Shown piece after piece: positions 17,067 through 26,356 of a DNA stretch of 64,000 nt; positions within the stretch are counted from its first letter, which is position 1, and each line of letters begins with the position of its first letter. Origin of the DNA: Vulcanisaeta sp. JCM 16159 (GTDB lineage Archaea > Thermoproteota > Thermoprotei > Thermoproteales > Thermocladiaceae); the NCBI RefSeq assembly GCF_001316265.1, contig NZ_BBDN01000006.1, forward strand, positions 101,110 through 165,109. Direction: 5' to 3'. Under the pieces are notes generated by a model. That model did no database searches and was not told the DNA's origin. It saw only the letters and a list, made by a program, of their open reading frames with translations. The translations under genes and the position numbers were made by a program.

Positions 17067-17767
17067 CTAGGTCCTCACAGCCCTTATTAGTAGGAATATC
17101 CCTAGGTAGGTCCTGTAAGATATGGTGTAGCCGACTAAATCCTCAATTAACCTCCTCAGCCATGAAATACCCCCAATGCCCCTAACTGTAATCCTCATTG
17201 TGGCGTAATCCCAAACCTCCCTAGGCGCCACAATAGATACCAACAATGGCAGTGCAAACACTAGGTAAAACAGTAGGACGGCATAGGTTAGCGGATTATC
17301 GGGTCTCCAGAACTCGAGGACTATGAATGAACCACCCCTCCTGAGGACCTACGTACCTCAAGTAGGGCAAGTGGCTTGTTACTGAATTGCCTCAGTGCGA
17401 ACGACGTGTACACGGCGCACATCGACCCTTGCCTAAGCGGCAAATACTCACTAACGCCAACAACCCTATCAACCAACTCAGAGTGTAGGTTACTCATTGT
17501 CTTGAGACCACTAATTGCTGGGTCGAGTAATATTATTGGCCTATGCTTAAGACCGTTATTTATTACGAACCTGGTCATTGAGCCATCACCAGCACCAAGG
17601 TCAAGTAAGTAACCACTGCAATCACGTATTGAGCGCAGTACCTCTTGAAAGGCCCAATACCTAAGTTTCCTCAGTTGGAAGAGTGTGATAACCGTATTTA
17701 CCAATTCATAATTTGAGTATGCAAAGACCTTATTCATCACGTCCTTAAAGAATTGAGATAAGCTCAC
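17067..17767 (-). CDS. SAM-dependent methyltransferase, UbiE-like, frameshifted
   Basis: Class I methyltransferase fold. Motif I is LLDLGAGDGSMTRF, with DPAISGLKTM after beta 2 and VGVSEYLPLRQGSMCAVYTSFALRQF-type motifs for the later strands. It resembles UbiE/MenG-type quinone methyltransferases in layout, including VLRRGGSFIVLEFWRPDN. The frame breaks near 17345, and the C-terminal part (ALPLLVSIVAPREVWDYA, GYTISYRTYLGIFLLIRA) continues in another frame. Restored length is about 234 residues. It follows Pth2 by 4 nt in a minus-strand operon. A role in quinone methylation is plausible for this respiring organism but not proven. Confidence 0.75.
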
Positions 17768-17771
17768 ATGA

Positions 17772-18136
17772 TCACCTTAACAACCTCAACGAACCAGTGA
17801 CCTTATTAATTAAATCCTCAGGTCCGGGCCCAATCGCGAGTACGGTGATTGTACCCGGCGGCAACTCCGTGAGGCCTGCATCCTCCACGAGGAACGTCGG
17901 CAGGCCCAGCTTCTCCGCCCTCTCCTTAAGCCTGAGTAATTCATCCAGTGAGTTAGCAATCAAAACAACCTTCTTTTGCCCAGAGGACTCCCAGGCCCTA
18001 AACCACTCAAGCCAATCCCTCTTACCATCCTCAAGAACTCTAAGCACAGCCCCAACAGCACCATGAGCACTTGGGCGGCCGTCTTACCGCAGGACATCCC
18101 AAGGTCAGTCCTAACCACAATAACCTGCTTATACAT
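17772..18136 (-). CDS. pth2: Peptidyl-tRNA hydrolase Pth2, frameshifted
   Basis: Releases peptides from prematurely dropped peptidyl-tRNA; archaeal/eukaryotic Pth2 type. The start [22 protein letters not shown] at 18136 holds the family's conserved GK.AAQ.AH block. One base is missing near 18071, and [19 protein letters not shown] follows. The end carries the diagnostic [19 protein letters not shown]. Restored length is about 121 residues, exactly as expected. A GAGGTGAT ribosome-binding site lies 8 nt ahead of the ATG, in the end of the FAD-oxidoreductase gene. Confidence 0.92.
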
Positions 18137-18143
18137 AAAACAA

Positions 18144-19441
18144 TCACCTCAGCGAGCCCCAATCACTGAGTATTTTCCTCGCCGCGTTATAACCAGGCAC
18201 CCCAGTCACTTGCCCACCAGGCACGTACCTGCACCACCCAGGTAAAGGCCCCTTATCGGCGTTGAGTAGCCCCAACCAGGTACAGGCCTATTACTAAACA
18301 TGTAATCCTCCGTCATTGGCAGATGATTGAGGTTGCCGCCGGCCAACCTAAATATTGATTCGTAATCACTCGGTGTTATTAATTCAAAGGCCTTTATACT
18401 AGACCAATCAATATTTACATAGTCACTAAGCTCATCCTTAGTTGGCAGACCCGTGACTATTAAGTAATTGTCATGAACCACCGTCTCGCCGAAGGGTAGT
18501 TGTAGTATTGAATCCCTGTAATTATTCAACTCACCCCTCAATTTAATTGACCCATTACTAACAATGACCAGCCTAGACGTACCACCTGGAGGTATGTTCC
18601 TCAATCTATTAATCACTGATTCATCGAAGTAATCCTCACCAACCAGGTTAATTAATGTGTTTACTGGGCTCGCCGTGGAAAGCACGGCCTTCGCTCAATA
18701 CGCCTCCCATCATCGGTCAACACCCCCCTGACCCTCCCACCCTCAACGATTACTCTCCTAACGCCCAGGCCAAGCACTACCTTAGCACCGGCCCTCAGGG
18801 CGGCATTGTATAATTCACGGGCAAAGACCTGCATACCAACCTCACCGTCCTTGGCGGGGAACCACCAATCGGTATCGGGGTTGTAGTAACCAACCATGGA
18901 GGCTGGCTGGTCTAGGTATGGCTCGAATATGAACATACCCCAAAATTCCCTGGGCAGGTATTGGCTAAGGAACTCCCAACTCCTCAATTTAATGAACTCG
19001 CCCAGCACCGGGTCATTGAGTAACTCATCCCTACTCGGCGGTCCAACCTATACATGTACTTACGTAATGCCCTATGGAAATTCACGATCTTACCCCACAT
19101 AGCCCTTAGGTCATCGCCAAGGCCCCACCTATTGAATTCACGAACCCTATCCTCAAAACCCCTCCACCACCTAACCAATTCACCGTCCTTTACGTAAACT
19201 GCGATAGGCTCCGGCTTATACTGGTCAACGTTTATCCCCAATTCACCCATTAAGTCACTGGGTATTAGGCCAAGTACGTAGGCCCTATGGGCACCTCAAC
19301 GCCGCTAACAACGTGATAACCAGCCAAGCCCCCAGGCCAAGTCACATGATCCAGAACAAGCACATCGAGCCCGGCCCTGGCCAGGACTATACTCGCCACT
19401 AATCCATTATGCCCCGCGCCGATTATAACAGCATCAACCAC
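18144..19441 (-). CDS. Phytoene-desaturase-like FAD oxidoreductase, four frameshifts
   Basis: FAD-dependent oxidoreductase of the COG1233 kind. The N-terminal dinucleotide motif IIGAGHNGLVASIVLARAG begins at the GTG at 19441, WPGGLAGYHVV follows, and the FAD-binding C-terminus reads IRGLYLGGAG then PGGQVTGVPGYNAARKIL. The frame breaks near 19290, 19005, 18683 and 18212. The four pieces join into one protein of about 430 residues. Relatives include carotenoid desaturases and many uncharacterised archaeal proteins, so the substrate is open. It lies 24 nt after the ROK kinase and 7 nt ahead of Pth2 on the same strand. Confidence 0.8.
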
Positions 19442-19465
19442 AAAGTATGTGAGAACCCGTGACTT

Positions 19466-20458
19466 TTAATAACTTAGCTCAAGGAATTTCCTATACTGCT
19501 CTACGTAGGTCCTTAATGACTCAGGCACCTTTATTGCCAACGCCGCCGCGCCCAGGACGCCTATGTCATCACCAAACCTAGTAAACTCAATACGTGCTGG
19601 TTTAACCGCTAAGTATCTCTTTAGGTATTTTTCAATTCCTCCTCTAAATAAATCCATGTTGTTAAGGGCCATTGAACCCCCCAACACTATTAATTCCGGG
19701 TCGTAAGCATTCATGACGCTGGCCAAGCCGGCTGCGTGCACCTTCATTAGGTAATTATCAATGAAATCTCTGGCTAGCTCATCCCCCTCATAATAGGCCT
19801 GAAATACCTCCTCAGTACTTACATACTCACCTTTAACAAGTCTTTCATACAACCTCGACTTGTACGACCTCCCTTTAATGAACTCCTTAATGATCCTCGG
19901 TACGTTAGCCCCCGAACCAAGGGCCTCCCAATGCCCATAACCCCCACAACCACATTGTATCTCTGAGTTCACGTCAATTACCATGTGGCCGATCTCGTGA
20001 GCATTACCATCCTTACCAACGAGTAAGTGGCCATCAACAATGACGCCAGCGCCAATGCCTGTGCTAAGGGTTATGTAGACGAGGTTGTTAATGCCCTTAC
20101 CAATACCGAATAGGTACTCGCCCCACACGGCCGCCATCGCATCGTTACCCAGGACCACGGGTACCTTGAACTCCCTGATTATTGGTTCCACGAGTTTAAA
20201 CCTCTTAATTGGTGCGTTCGGTGTCCAGGGTACAATACCCTCCCTTAGGTCTAACGGGCCTATTGAGCCGATACCTATGCCATCAATGCCACCTCTACCC
20301 GTTAAATCCCTTATTGATTTAATGATTACGTTAGCCACGGTATTCTCATCACCACTTGCTGGCTGTCTCGTCTTCACCTTATTGATAACTTGGCCGTCTT
20401 CGTTCACAAGCCCAACCCTTATGTATGTCGCGCCAACATCAACACCCACATACACCAT
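19466..20458 (-). CDS. ROK family sugar kinase (glucokinase/hexokinase type)
   Basis: ATP-dependent phosphorylation of glucose or related hexoses at the entry to glycolysis. The phosphate-1 motif is VGVDVGATYIRVGLV at residues 3-17, the catalytic Asp lies in VVLGNDAMAA, and the zinc site is HEIGHM with CGCGGYGHWEALGSG. Length (330) is normal and the frame is intact. Thermoproteales hexokinases of this family have broad specificity, so the exact sugar is uncertain. A TATA box lies 23-33 nt upstream (20481-20491), giving a leaderless start. It heads a four-gene minus-strand operon. Confidence 0.88.
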   Translation of the reverse strand: MVYVGVDVGATYIRVGLVNEDGQVINKVKTRQPASGDENTVANVIIKSIRDLTGRGGIDGIGIGSIGPLDLREGIVPWTPNAPIKRFKLVEPIIREFKVPVVLGNDAMAAVWGEYLFGIGKGINNLVYITLSTGIGAGVIVDGHLLVGKDGNAHEIGHMVIDVNSEIQCGCGGYGHWEALGSGANVPRIIKEFIKGRSYKSRLYERLVKGEYVSTEEVFQAYYEGDELARDFIDNYLMKVHAAGLASVMNAYDPELIVLGGSMALNNMDLFRGGIEKYLKRYLAVKPARIEFTRFGDDIGVLGAAALAIKVPESLRTYVEQYRKFLELSY

Positions 20459-20480
20459 ATTAGGTTCTTCAATGATGTAT

Positions 20481-20491
20481 GTACTTTTAAG
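20481..20491 (-). promoter_or_regulatory. TATA box of the ROK kinase operon
   Basis: On the minus strand TTAAAAGTAC lies about 27 nt ahead of the ATG at 20458. The divergent TATA box TTTATAAA at 20517-20524 serves the Cas4-like gene, so the two operons are driven from a back-to-back promoter of about 95 nt. Confidence 0.55.
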
Positions 20492-20554
20492 TTATTAATT
20501 GGGCATAATTGATGGATTTATAAAGGGCTTTAAGTATGGCTTTATTTGCATCTT

Positions 20555-21301
20555 ATGGTTAAGTTGGTAGTAAAGCCCATAGCCGATGTGTTGAGTGAGG
20601 ATGAGATTAGGAGGAAGACTGATGAGTACGTGGGTGAGATGTTGAGGAATGCCCAGGTCATTGGTGATGACTTATTCCTCGTAGATAAGGCCACGGGTAG
20701 GGCCACACCGTCCTTCTTCAGTAACGATTGCTTTGTTAAGTCATTGATAAAGCTTAGGTTTGGCACAATAACGAATATGGAGGGCATAAAGAGCTTGGCT
20801 AGGGGAAGGGCGATACATGACCTTTACCAAGAGTGGTTTAAGTTCGCTAATTCCAGGGTTCACGTGGAGATCGAAAGTGGTATAGAGACTGTGGACACCT
20901 CGGGTAGGGCGGACATTATATATATGAGGGAGTTTGACGGAGAGGAGGTTTGGGGGCTTATTGAGTTGAAGAGTTCGTGGAATCTCAATGAAGATAGGGA
21001 GAGGAGGTACCTTAAGCAGGTGATTTCATACGTATTAATGCTTGAGGAAACCGGTATAACCATTAGGGAAGCATACCTAGTTACTATGAGGGACGTTAAG
21101 TCATTACCCATAAATAGGTTGAGAAGAGAGTACCAAAACGTCATAATGGAACTCAAGGCTATCGAGAATTACCAAGGCTGGCCTATGGAGCCACCGGATC
21201 CTCTTCTTTGCGTCAGATGTGAATTAAAGCCAATTTGTAATACCTACGCAATTTACAGGGGCAACAAATCCATGACGAGTATAAGCAGTGCCAATGATTG
21301 A
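20555..21301 (+). CDS. Cas4-like Fe-S PD-(D/E)XK nuclease (RecB family), no CRISPR nearby
   Basis: Predicted DNA exonuclease with an iron-sulfur cluster. Counting from the ATG at 20555: Cys59 (NDCFVKSL) and Cys219, Cys222, Cys228 (LLCVRCELKPIC) give the four cluster ligands; His88 (RAIHDLYQ), Asp119 (GRADII), Glu137-x-Lys139 (LIELKSSW) and Gln155 (LKQVISY) complete the Cas4-type active site. A TTG at 20546 is also in frame, but the TATA box at 20517-20524 favours the ATG. 248 residues. The neighbours are a ROK kinase and UspA; no cas gene or repeat array is present, so a role in replication or repair is as likely as in CRISPR adaptation. Confidence 0.8.
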   Translation: MVKLVVKPIADVLSEDEIRRKTDEYVGEMLRNAQVIGDDLFLVDKATGRATPSFFSNDCFVKSLIKLRFGTITNMEGIKSLARGRAIHDLYQEWFKFANSRVHVEIESGIETVDTSGRADIIYMREFDGEEVWGLIELKSSWNLNEDRERRYLKQVISYVLMLEETGITIREAYLVTMRDVKSLPINRLRREYQNVIMELKAIENYQGWPMEPPDPLLCVRCELKPICNTYAIYRGNKSMTSISSAND

Positions 21302-21320
21302 TAATACTTATTAATAAAAC

Positions 21321-21770
21321 ATGCATACAAAGCCAGTGTCATTTATAACAAAGATATTGGTTGGTTACGATGGTTCGAAAGCCGGTGATAAGGCCCTAGA
21401 TTACGCAATAAACATTGCCAGGAGCTTTAATGCCAAGCTTTATATAATTCATGTAATTGAGGAAGGCAAGATTACGATAGCTCCCGACTCATCAATGTAC
21501 CCGGCCCTAATTGACTCCATGGAAAAACAGGGCAGGGACTTGCTGAATAGGGCTGTTGAACGTGCTAGAAACCTCGGCGTCGACGTGGAAGGCCTCCTTG
21601 AAGTCGGCACTGACGCGGCTGAAACCATAATAAATGTTGCAAATAACCTAAACGTCGACTTAATAATAGTTGGTTCTAGGGGGTTGAGGGGATTGACCCG
21701 CTTTCTCCTGGGCTCAGTGAGTGAGAAGGTTGTTAGGTATGCTAATAGGCCCGTTCTTGTTGTTCATTAG
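21321..21770 (+). CDS. Universal stress protein UspA family
   Basis: 149-residue ATP-binding stress protein. The N-terminal strand KILVGYDGSKAGDKALDYA and the nucleotide motif VGSRGLRGLTRFLLGSVSEKV (G-x2-G-x9-G-S) are diagnostic of the ATP-binding class. The frame is intact. It lies 19 nt after the Cas4-like nuclease on the same strand and 53 nt before the MscS-like gene. The context gives no specific role. Confidence 0.93.
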   Translation: MHTKPVSFITKILVGYDGSKAGDKALDYAINIARSFNAKLYIIHVIEEGKITIAPDSSMYPALIDSMEKQGRDLLNRAVERARNLGVDVEGLLEVGTDAAETIINVANNLNVDLIIVGSRGLRGLTRFLLGSVSEKVVRYANRPVLVVH

Positions 21771-21823
21771 ATGAGGTTAGGCTTAAAACACGGATTGTCT
21801 TAATCATTATTGATATTCATAGT

Positions 21824-22632
21824 ATGGCCGAAATAATTAATGCAAGTAATCCAGGTAATATTGGTAGCGGAGTAAGCGGCCTAGTCCCTAGTTGGGTCTG
21901 GACAGCCATCATCGTGCTTGTGGCTGCCGTGGCCATCTACTTCGTGCTTGATTACGCATTTGATAAGTTGGTTAGGGCCTTCGTGAAACTTTCGAGGAAG
22001 GGTGATGTTGAGAATGCGAAGTTCATCTTCAGAATGATGTTAGTAGTGACAATACTATCAGCAATAGCCTATGTTTATCAGCAGTACTTGATCGTTGGTA
22101 CCTTACTTGTTGTTTTCGCCGTAATATTGATACTAGCACTAGGCCAATAATTGAGGAGTACTTCACGGGTAAAATAACTAGGCTCATTAAGGATTACTCA
22201 CTGGATGTTGGGGATCACGTGGAGGTCATGGGGATTAAGGGCTACATAATTAAGCAATCATCGATAGGCCTAATAATTAGGAGTTCACGTAATGAGTTGA
22301 TATACGTGCCATACACATTAATACTTAAGAATGTTATTAGGAAAGTACCGCCCACAGAAGGCATTGAAATTAGAATACCGTTTAAGGTACCTAAGAATGA
22401 GTTGCTCATTGAGGATTTACGCAAGGATCTCACGGACTACATGGAGGAGTTGGGTATTGAAGATCCGCACGTTGACGTCGCGGCAATTGAGGACAGGTTT
22501 GTGGAGTTAATGGCAAGGGGTATATATAAGGATTTGAGGACAATAGATGATGTTAAGTACTCCATACTTAATAAGGCCTTTGAATTATCAATGGAGCTTA
22601 GGAGGAGATATAATGTTAGGAGTAATGAGTAA
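21824..22632 (+). CDS. Small-conductance mechanosensitive channel (MscS) family, frameshifted
   Basis: Membrane channel opened by tension during osmotic downshock. Two or three helices (about 20-45, 68-88, 90-108) precede the MscS beta domain (YSLDVGDHVEVMGIKGYIIKQ, RNELIYVPYTLILKNVI). The frame breaks near 22146 between LALG and PIIEEYFTGKITRLIK, where one base appears lost. Restored length is about 269 residues, near the family norm. It is followed head-to-head by a TrkA-type gene whose stop adjoins its own. Confidence 0.85.
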
Positions 22633-23288
22633 TTAAACGCCGAGGTCACCTATTAATTTATTGATACTTTCTGAGGGGCCTACAACCACTAACTCATCAT
22701 TTCCCTCCACAACGTAATCACCACTTGCTTGGTGACGCCGTTCGATGTTACCACATACGGTATTGCAATGCCGTAATTATCAATTATCTCATTAATGGAT
22801 TTACCTATTAATTGCGAGCCTGCATTAATCCTAATTACTGCGAATGTTATATTTATTGATGGATCGTTAAATACGGACTTAGCTATGTTATTTATTATAA
22901 GGGTCTCTATGTTTCTTGATATTAGGTCTTCAACAATCACGGTATTTACATTCAATTCCCTAAACAAATCCACGTTATCCCTATTATTAACCCTAGCGAT
23001 TATCAATGGAACCCCCTTACCCCTGGCTATACTACATGCCTTATAATTTAATTCATCATTATCAGACAAAGCCAGAAATAACTCAGCCTTGTCAATACCA
23101 ACCTCATTAAGCACATCTTCACTACTCGGATCACCCCTATAAACAAGCGCCGACGATTTAAGCATCTTGAAAACCCTTGAGCACGCATCATCATTTGAGT
23201 CGACGATCACCACATCATATCTATCCATGAGGGCCTTAGCCACATTAACACTCACATTATTTGCTCCAACTATTATGGCAAGCTTCAA
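22633..23288 (-). CDS. TrkA/RCK-domain potassium transport regulator, frameshifted
   Basis: Cytoplasmic NAD-binding RCK protein that gates K+ channels or Trk transporters. The Rossmann motif is diverged (LAIIVGANNVSVNVAKAL), with the acidic VVIVDSNDDAC at strand 2 and the AELFLALSDNDELN segment. A C-terminal TrkA-C-like domain (INAGSQLIGKSINEII) follows. The frame breaks near 22722, and the last 28 residues (GDYVVEGNDELVVVGPSESI and on) are in another frame, ending at the TAA at 22633. Restored length is about 217. The adjacent MscS gene is consistent with ion and turgor control, but the two are convergent. Confidence 0.8.
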
Positions 23289-23354
23289 TATTAACCACCA
23301 ACTACGTAACTTAAGCAGGAACTATTTAAATTCATTATTACCTTATCACAAACC

Positions 23355-23747
23355 GTGATCCCAAGAGAGTGGGTGGAGCTTGTTAAGGATGGGTTGAAAT
23401 ACTCATACGCACCATACAGCGGAGTTAAGGTAAGTGCGCTGGCTATAACACCAGACGGTAAGGTGTATAGAGGGGTTAATGTGGAGAATTCGTCCCTTGG
23501 GCTCACGGTTTGTGCGGAGAGGGTCGCCATATTTAATGCCGTATCCAACGGCGAGAGGAAAATAAAGACAATAGTACTGACCTCAAACCTAGACAGGCCA
23601 ATATATCCCTGTGGAGCCTGTCTCCAGGTAATGAGTGAGTTCGGTGTCGAGGAGGTGATCATCGTTCACGGAGATAAAGTAATTAGACATAACATAGGTG
23701 AGTTGTTCCCAAGGCCATTCACAGACTGGAGAAAGCAGGATAATTAA
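23355..23747 (+). CDS. cdd: Cytidine deaminase
   Basis: Deaminates cytidine and deoxycytidine in pyrimidine salvage; homotetrameric small form. VCAERVAIFNA holds the first zinc Cys and the catalytic Glu, and YPCGACLQVM the other two Cys ligands. 130 residues, normal. The start is GTG at 23355, about 27 nt after a TTTAAATT box at about 23325, so it is leaderless. The frame is intact. Confidence 0.94.
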   Translation: MIPREWVELVKDGLKYSYAPYSGVKVSALAITPDGKVYRGVNVENSSLGLTVCAERVAIFNAVSNGERKIKTIVLTSNLDRPIYPCGACLQVMSEFGVEEVIIVHGDKVIRHNIGELFPRPFTDWRKQDN

Positions 23748-23759
23748 ATATGCTGAGTA

Positions 23760-23921
23760 TCACGGGCCTTCAAAACCACATACTGGGCACTTGTATGGGT
23801 TCCCCGTCCTCCTACAATGCTCACACCTCCAAATCTCGGCTTTGCCGCAGTTTGGGCATAGGAAGTGGGTTGCCCTCTCGTATGGCTTAATTGGCTTACC
23901 GCATGAACTACACACTGGCAC
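23760..23921 (-). CDS. Small archaeal zinc-ribbon protein, HVO_2753 type
   Basis: A 53-residue protein with four CxxC-like knuckles: [27 protein letters not shown] and CPVCGFEGP. This matches the widespread archaeal two-zinc protein family (COG2888, HVO_2753-like), thought to bind RNA. The GTG at 23921 is the only start in the frame before an upstream stop; a frameshift there may hide an ATG start. It overlaps nothing and lies 13 nt past the convergent cdd stop. The haloarchaeal homologue affects swarming and biofilm; its role here is unknown. Confidence 0.75.
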   Translation of the reverse strand: MPVCSSCGKPIKPYERATHFLCPNCGKAEIWRCEHCRRTGNPYKCPVCGFEGP

Positions 23922-24065
23922 GGTCGGTCCATGGAGTACCGGCTTGGCCTCTCAACTCTGGGTAGCGACATTGAGTATCCGTGGGGTAATCACTAATTTA
24001 AGCATTTCTATAACGTTATTAATGCGTGAGTAATCCTTAATAAATCGGGCACCTATGGTAACGAG

Positions 24066-24962
24066 ATGGACATTAACAAGGTAATAAATGATGCGATACT
24101 CATATTAGTGATTATACTGGCCGCGGTATTAACATACTTTTTACTTGCTAGAGTCGTTGCACCACCATCAAAACTACATAGTGGAGAAACAATAATTACG
24201 TACCCCATTGGTACGTCTGGTATCATCGTGTGGCCTCCATACTTTCAATTACTTAATGCATCCATAGTAAGCAGTGTCTATAATACCTTCAAGAATTATA
24301 GCTTGGTTTATGGACCAGATACAGCACCAATCAAGGTATTGATATTCTACAACCCTATCTTACCTCCAGCCACTAACTTCTCAATTGTTAATACTAATTA
24401 CATGATCAATACTTCAGAGAAGGGACTTGTTCAGTATGAGATAGTATTCAATATAAATTCTTTCAACTATTCAGGCCAGCCCTCACCACTTGTACTGGCT
24501 GAGGAGAATGTAGCCTCCGTGGCTTACTGCCTATATTACAACTCAACTAATAGATATAATGCATTATTATTTCTAAGTGAGATTGGTTCATTCGTAGGTA
24601 GTAATATAACTAAAGTAGCAAACCTCACAAGCATATCCGCAATACAGGAGATACTTAATAACCTGGACATTAACTTGAACGCCACAGAATGTGTGAGTGA
24701 ATATGGACATTACGTTTCCAATAGTATGTATCAGATGGTGATACCCTCTATCATTAATGATTATTACGTACAACCGCTCTTGACACCGACGCCACTCACG
24801 TATGAGGTACCCATTAACCTGCCGAACTTACCAACACTCTTCATAATCGGTTATAACTCGGTGACCGGAGCCTATGACGATACAAGCAATAGCATTCAGC
24901 TACCAATACTTATACAGAACTTAATGACCCAGAAATTCATATATCAAAATCTAAGTAGTTAA
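24066..24962 (+). CDS. Membrane-anchored extracytoplasmic protein, unknown
   Basis: 298 residues. One N-terminal helix (about 8-30) acts as signal anchor, leaving a large outside domain with many Asn-x-Ser/Thr sites, suiting S-layer-side glycosylation. APIKVLIFYNPILPPATNF resembles the first strand and active-site region of DsbA/thioredoxin-like folds but lacks the CxxC. Two cysteines lie further on (AYCLYYNS and NATECVSEYG). The frame is intact. It ends 4 nt inside the convergent SpoIIM-like gene. No family is recognised with confidence. Confidence 0.6.
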   Translation: MDINKVINDAILILVIILAAVLTYFLLARVVAPPSKLHSGETIITYPIGTSGIIVWPPYFQLLNASIVSSVYNTFKNYSLVYGPDTAPIKVLIFYNPILPPATNFSIVNTNYMINTSEKGLVQYEIVFNINSFNYSGQPSPLVLAEENVASVAYCLYYNSTNRYNALLFLSEIGSFVGSNITKVANLTSISAIQEILNNLDINLNATECVSEYGHYVSNSMYQMVIPSIINDYYVQPLLTPTPLTYEVPINLPNLPTLFIIGYNSVTGAYDDTSNSIQLPILIQNLMTQKFIYQNLSS

Positions 24963-25537
24963 CCAATCATTACTCTTATTAAGCTCTTCAATGCCGTTAT
25001 TTCGAAATACTCAACATTTGCCGCAATATAGAGCAATACAACCGATATTAGATAATATATTATCAATGCTATGACCTCGCTCCTACCAATGCGTCTCCTG
25101 CCACGTAATGAGTTAATGAGATTTCTCGTGAATGTTAATGATCCTGCCGTGGAGAATGCGTAGGCCAGGAGTTCTATAATACCATGAGGAAGGAACATTG
25201 TTACGAGGAGAGCTACTATAAGGACGATTATAGAATTCACGGCATATGCAATATAAATACCTAATACGAAGCCCGTCGTTACCAATGCAAATACGAAGAA
25301 GAATGGGCCGATTACGGGAATTGCCATTAATGTGTCTATTGCCAGGTTATGCAGAAAAATGGAACTTGGTCCTAATTTTACGGTGCTCTCTAGCTGATTT
25401 TGTAATGATGCAACCATTGATTGGCTAATGAACAATGGCCCTACATAAAAACCCACTAACGATACTATCACTAGGATCAGCAATTCAACTGCGTATATTA
25501 GAATAACCCTCTTAATACTTACAGTCATATTTCTCAC
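24959..25537 (-). CDS. SpoIIM/DUF95-like membrane protein
   Basis: 192 residues with about five helices. The family hallmark is the segment FLPHGIIELLAYAFSTAGSL in the middle, following GIYIAYAVNSIIVLIVALL. Members of the SpoIIM/DUF95 family occur widely in archaea with no assigned function; the sporulation name comes from Bacillus. The start is ATG at 25528-25537 (two in-frame ATGs). A C/D box sRNA gene lies 29-91 nt upstream on the same strand, so the two may be transcribed together. Confidence 0.7.
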   Translation of the reverse strand: MRNMTVSIKRVILIYAVELLILVIVSLVGFYVGPLFISQSMVASLQNQLESTVKLGPSSIFLHNLAIDTLMAIPVIGPFFFVFALVTTGFVLGIYIAYAVNSIIVLIVALLVTMFLPHGIIELLAYAFSTAGSLTFTRNLINSLRGRRRIGRSEVIALIIYYLISVVLLYIAANVEYFEITALKSLIRVMIG

Positions 25538-25565
25538 TAAAGCGCTGCTTTGATGTGAGGAGGGA

Positions 25566-25628
25566 TTGGTAATCAGCGTTCAAATCCTTCGTCACCGCTC
25601 GGTGCATCCCTCCTGTCCTCATTACGTG
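25566..25628 (-). ncRNA. C/D box sRNA; D guide fits tRNA T-loop position C56
   Basis: A 2'-O-methylation guide RNA on the minus strand. Reading 5' to 3': box C ATGAGGA (25622-25616), 13-nt guide CAGGAGGGATGCA, box D' CCGA (25602-25599), spacer GCG, box C' GTGACGA (25595-25589), 12-nt guide AGGATTTGAACG, box D CTGA (25576-25573). The flanks GTAA and TTAC pair to close the terminal stem. All G and A residues needed for the tandem GA pairs are kept. The D guide is complementary to CGTTCAAATCCT, a tRNA T-arm sequence, and the nucleotide fifth from box D pairs with the C of TTC, i.e. C56. Pyrobaculum is known to use a C/D sRNA for Cm56 instead of the Trm56 enzyme. Confidence 0.78.
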
Positions 25629-25666
25629 TAAAGCCACTATGAAGTACTTAAGCCTTACTTACTAAG

Positions 25667-26296
25667 TTAACGCCTACCTAATGATTCAAGGAGCCTATTA
25701 ATCACTATCCTCCTGACGAACTCCTCACGCTCATCCTCATCAAGCTTGAGCCTAACGAATCTCGCGTTCTCGACAATCCTGGGAAGCAATACGTTGTCTA
25801 TGGCATTCACCATTCTCTGGTACTCCCTGACCCTAGCCAGTAACGTATAGAATAGGCTCTCTAGGTTCATCATTTCCGAGATTGCCCTGAAGTTGCTATA
25901 AATACCGTACAGGGCACTATCGAGTTCCGGCGGTATTGCAAATATGCCATAATTAGGACTCGAAACGCCCCTAAACTCAAGCCCCCTGAACTTAAGCCCC
26001 TCCATTATTATGTCCGTAAACTCCACATCAACTGATGGCCTTATAACTTCGCTTAACTTTCCGTAATCCTCAATACTCATCTTTGAAATGGCGGCCTTAA
26101 GCGCTAGTGATGCCTTCTCTAACTCGTCATAAACACTCTTCCTTGCGTTCTCAAGTTTGGGTATTATTGCCCTAATCCTCTGTATGGTTGCATTCCTCGC
26201 ATCCTCAACCGTCTTCTTAATACTCCTATAAAGCCTCTCCTGATTTCTAAGTCTCAATAGGGTTAGCCTTGACGGTATTGGTCTCTCAAAGGCCAC
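25667..26296 (-). CDS. atpD: V-type (archaeal) ATP synthase subunit D
   Basis: Central rotor stalk subunit of the archaeal A-type ATP synthase. The N-terminal PSRLTLLRLRNQERLYRS and C-terminal RRIVINRLLESLGRR are typical, with long coiled helices at both ends. 209 residues, normal. The frame is intact. It is divergent from the GTPase gene by 60 nt. Other atp genes are not adjacent, which is common in Thermoproteales. Confidence 0.93.
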   Translation of the reverse strand: MAFERPIPSRLTLLRLRNQERLYRSIKKTVEDARNATIQRIRAIIPKLENARKSVYDELEKASLALKAAISKMSIEDYGKLSEVIRPSVDVEFTDIIMEGLKFRGLEFRGVSSPNYGIFAIPPELDSALYGIYSNFRAISEMMNLESLFYTLLARVREYQRMVNAIDNVLLPRIVENARFVRLKLDEDEREEFVRRIVINRLLESLGRR

Positions 26297-26356
26297 GTAG
26301 TTAAGGAACGTTTTATATTTTTAAATATTATTACATAAGGACTTAGGCCTTGGTAA

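Noticed and set aside
20555..21301. CRISPR-Cas locus marked by the Cas4-like gene
   Set aside because: No repeat-spacer array and no other cas gene were seen anywhere in the window.
23698..24033. Plus-strand frame over the zinc-ribbon gene
   Set aside because: The opposite strand carries four ordered CxxC knuckles of a known archaeal family; the plus frame is its shadow.
25577..25590. T-arm-like GTTCAAATCC suggesting a tRNA gene
   Set aside because: No acceptor, D or anticodon stems can be formed around it; on the other strand it is exactly the guide of a C/D box sRNA, which explains it better.
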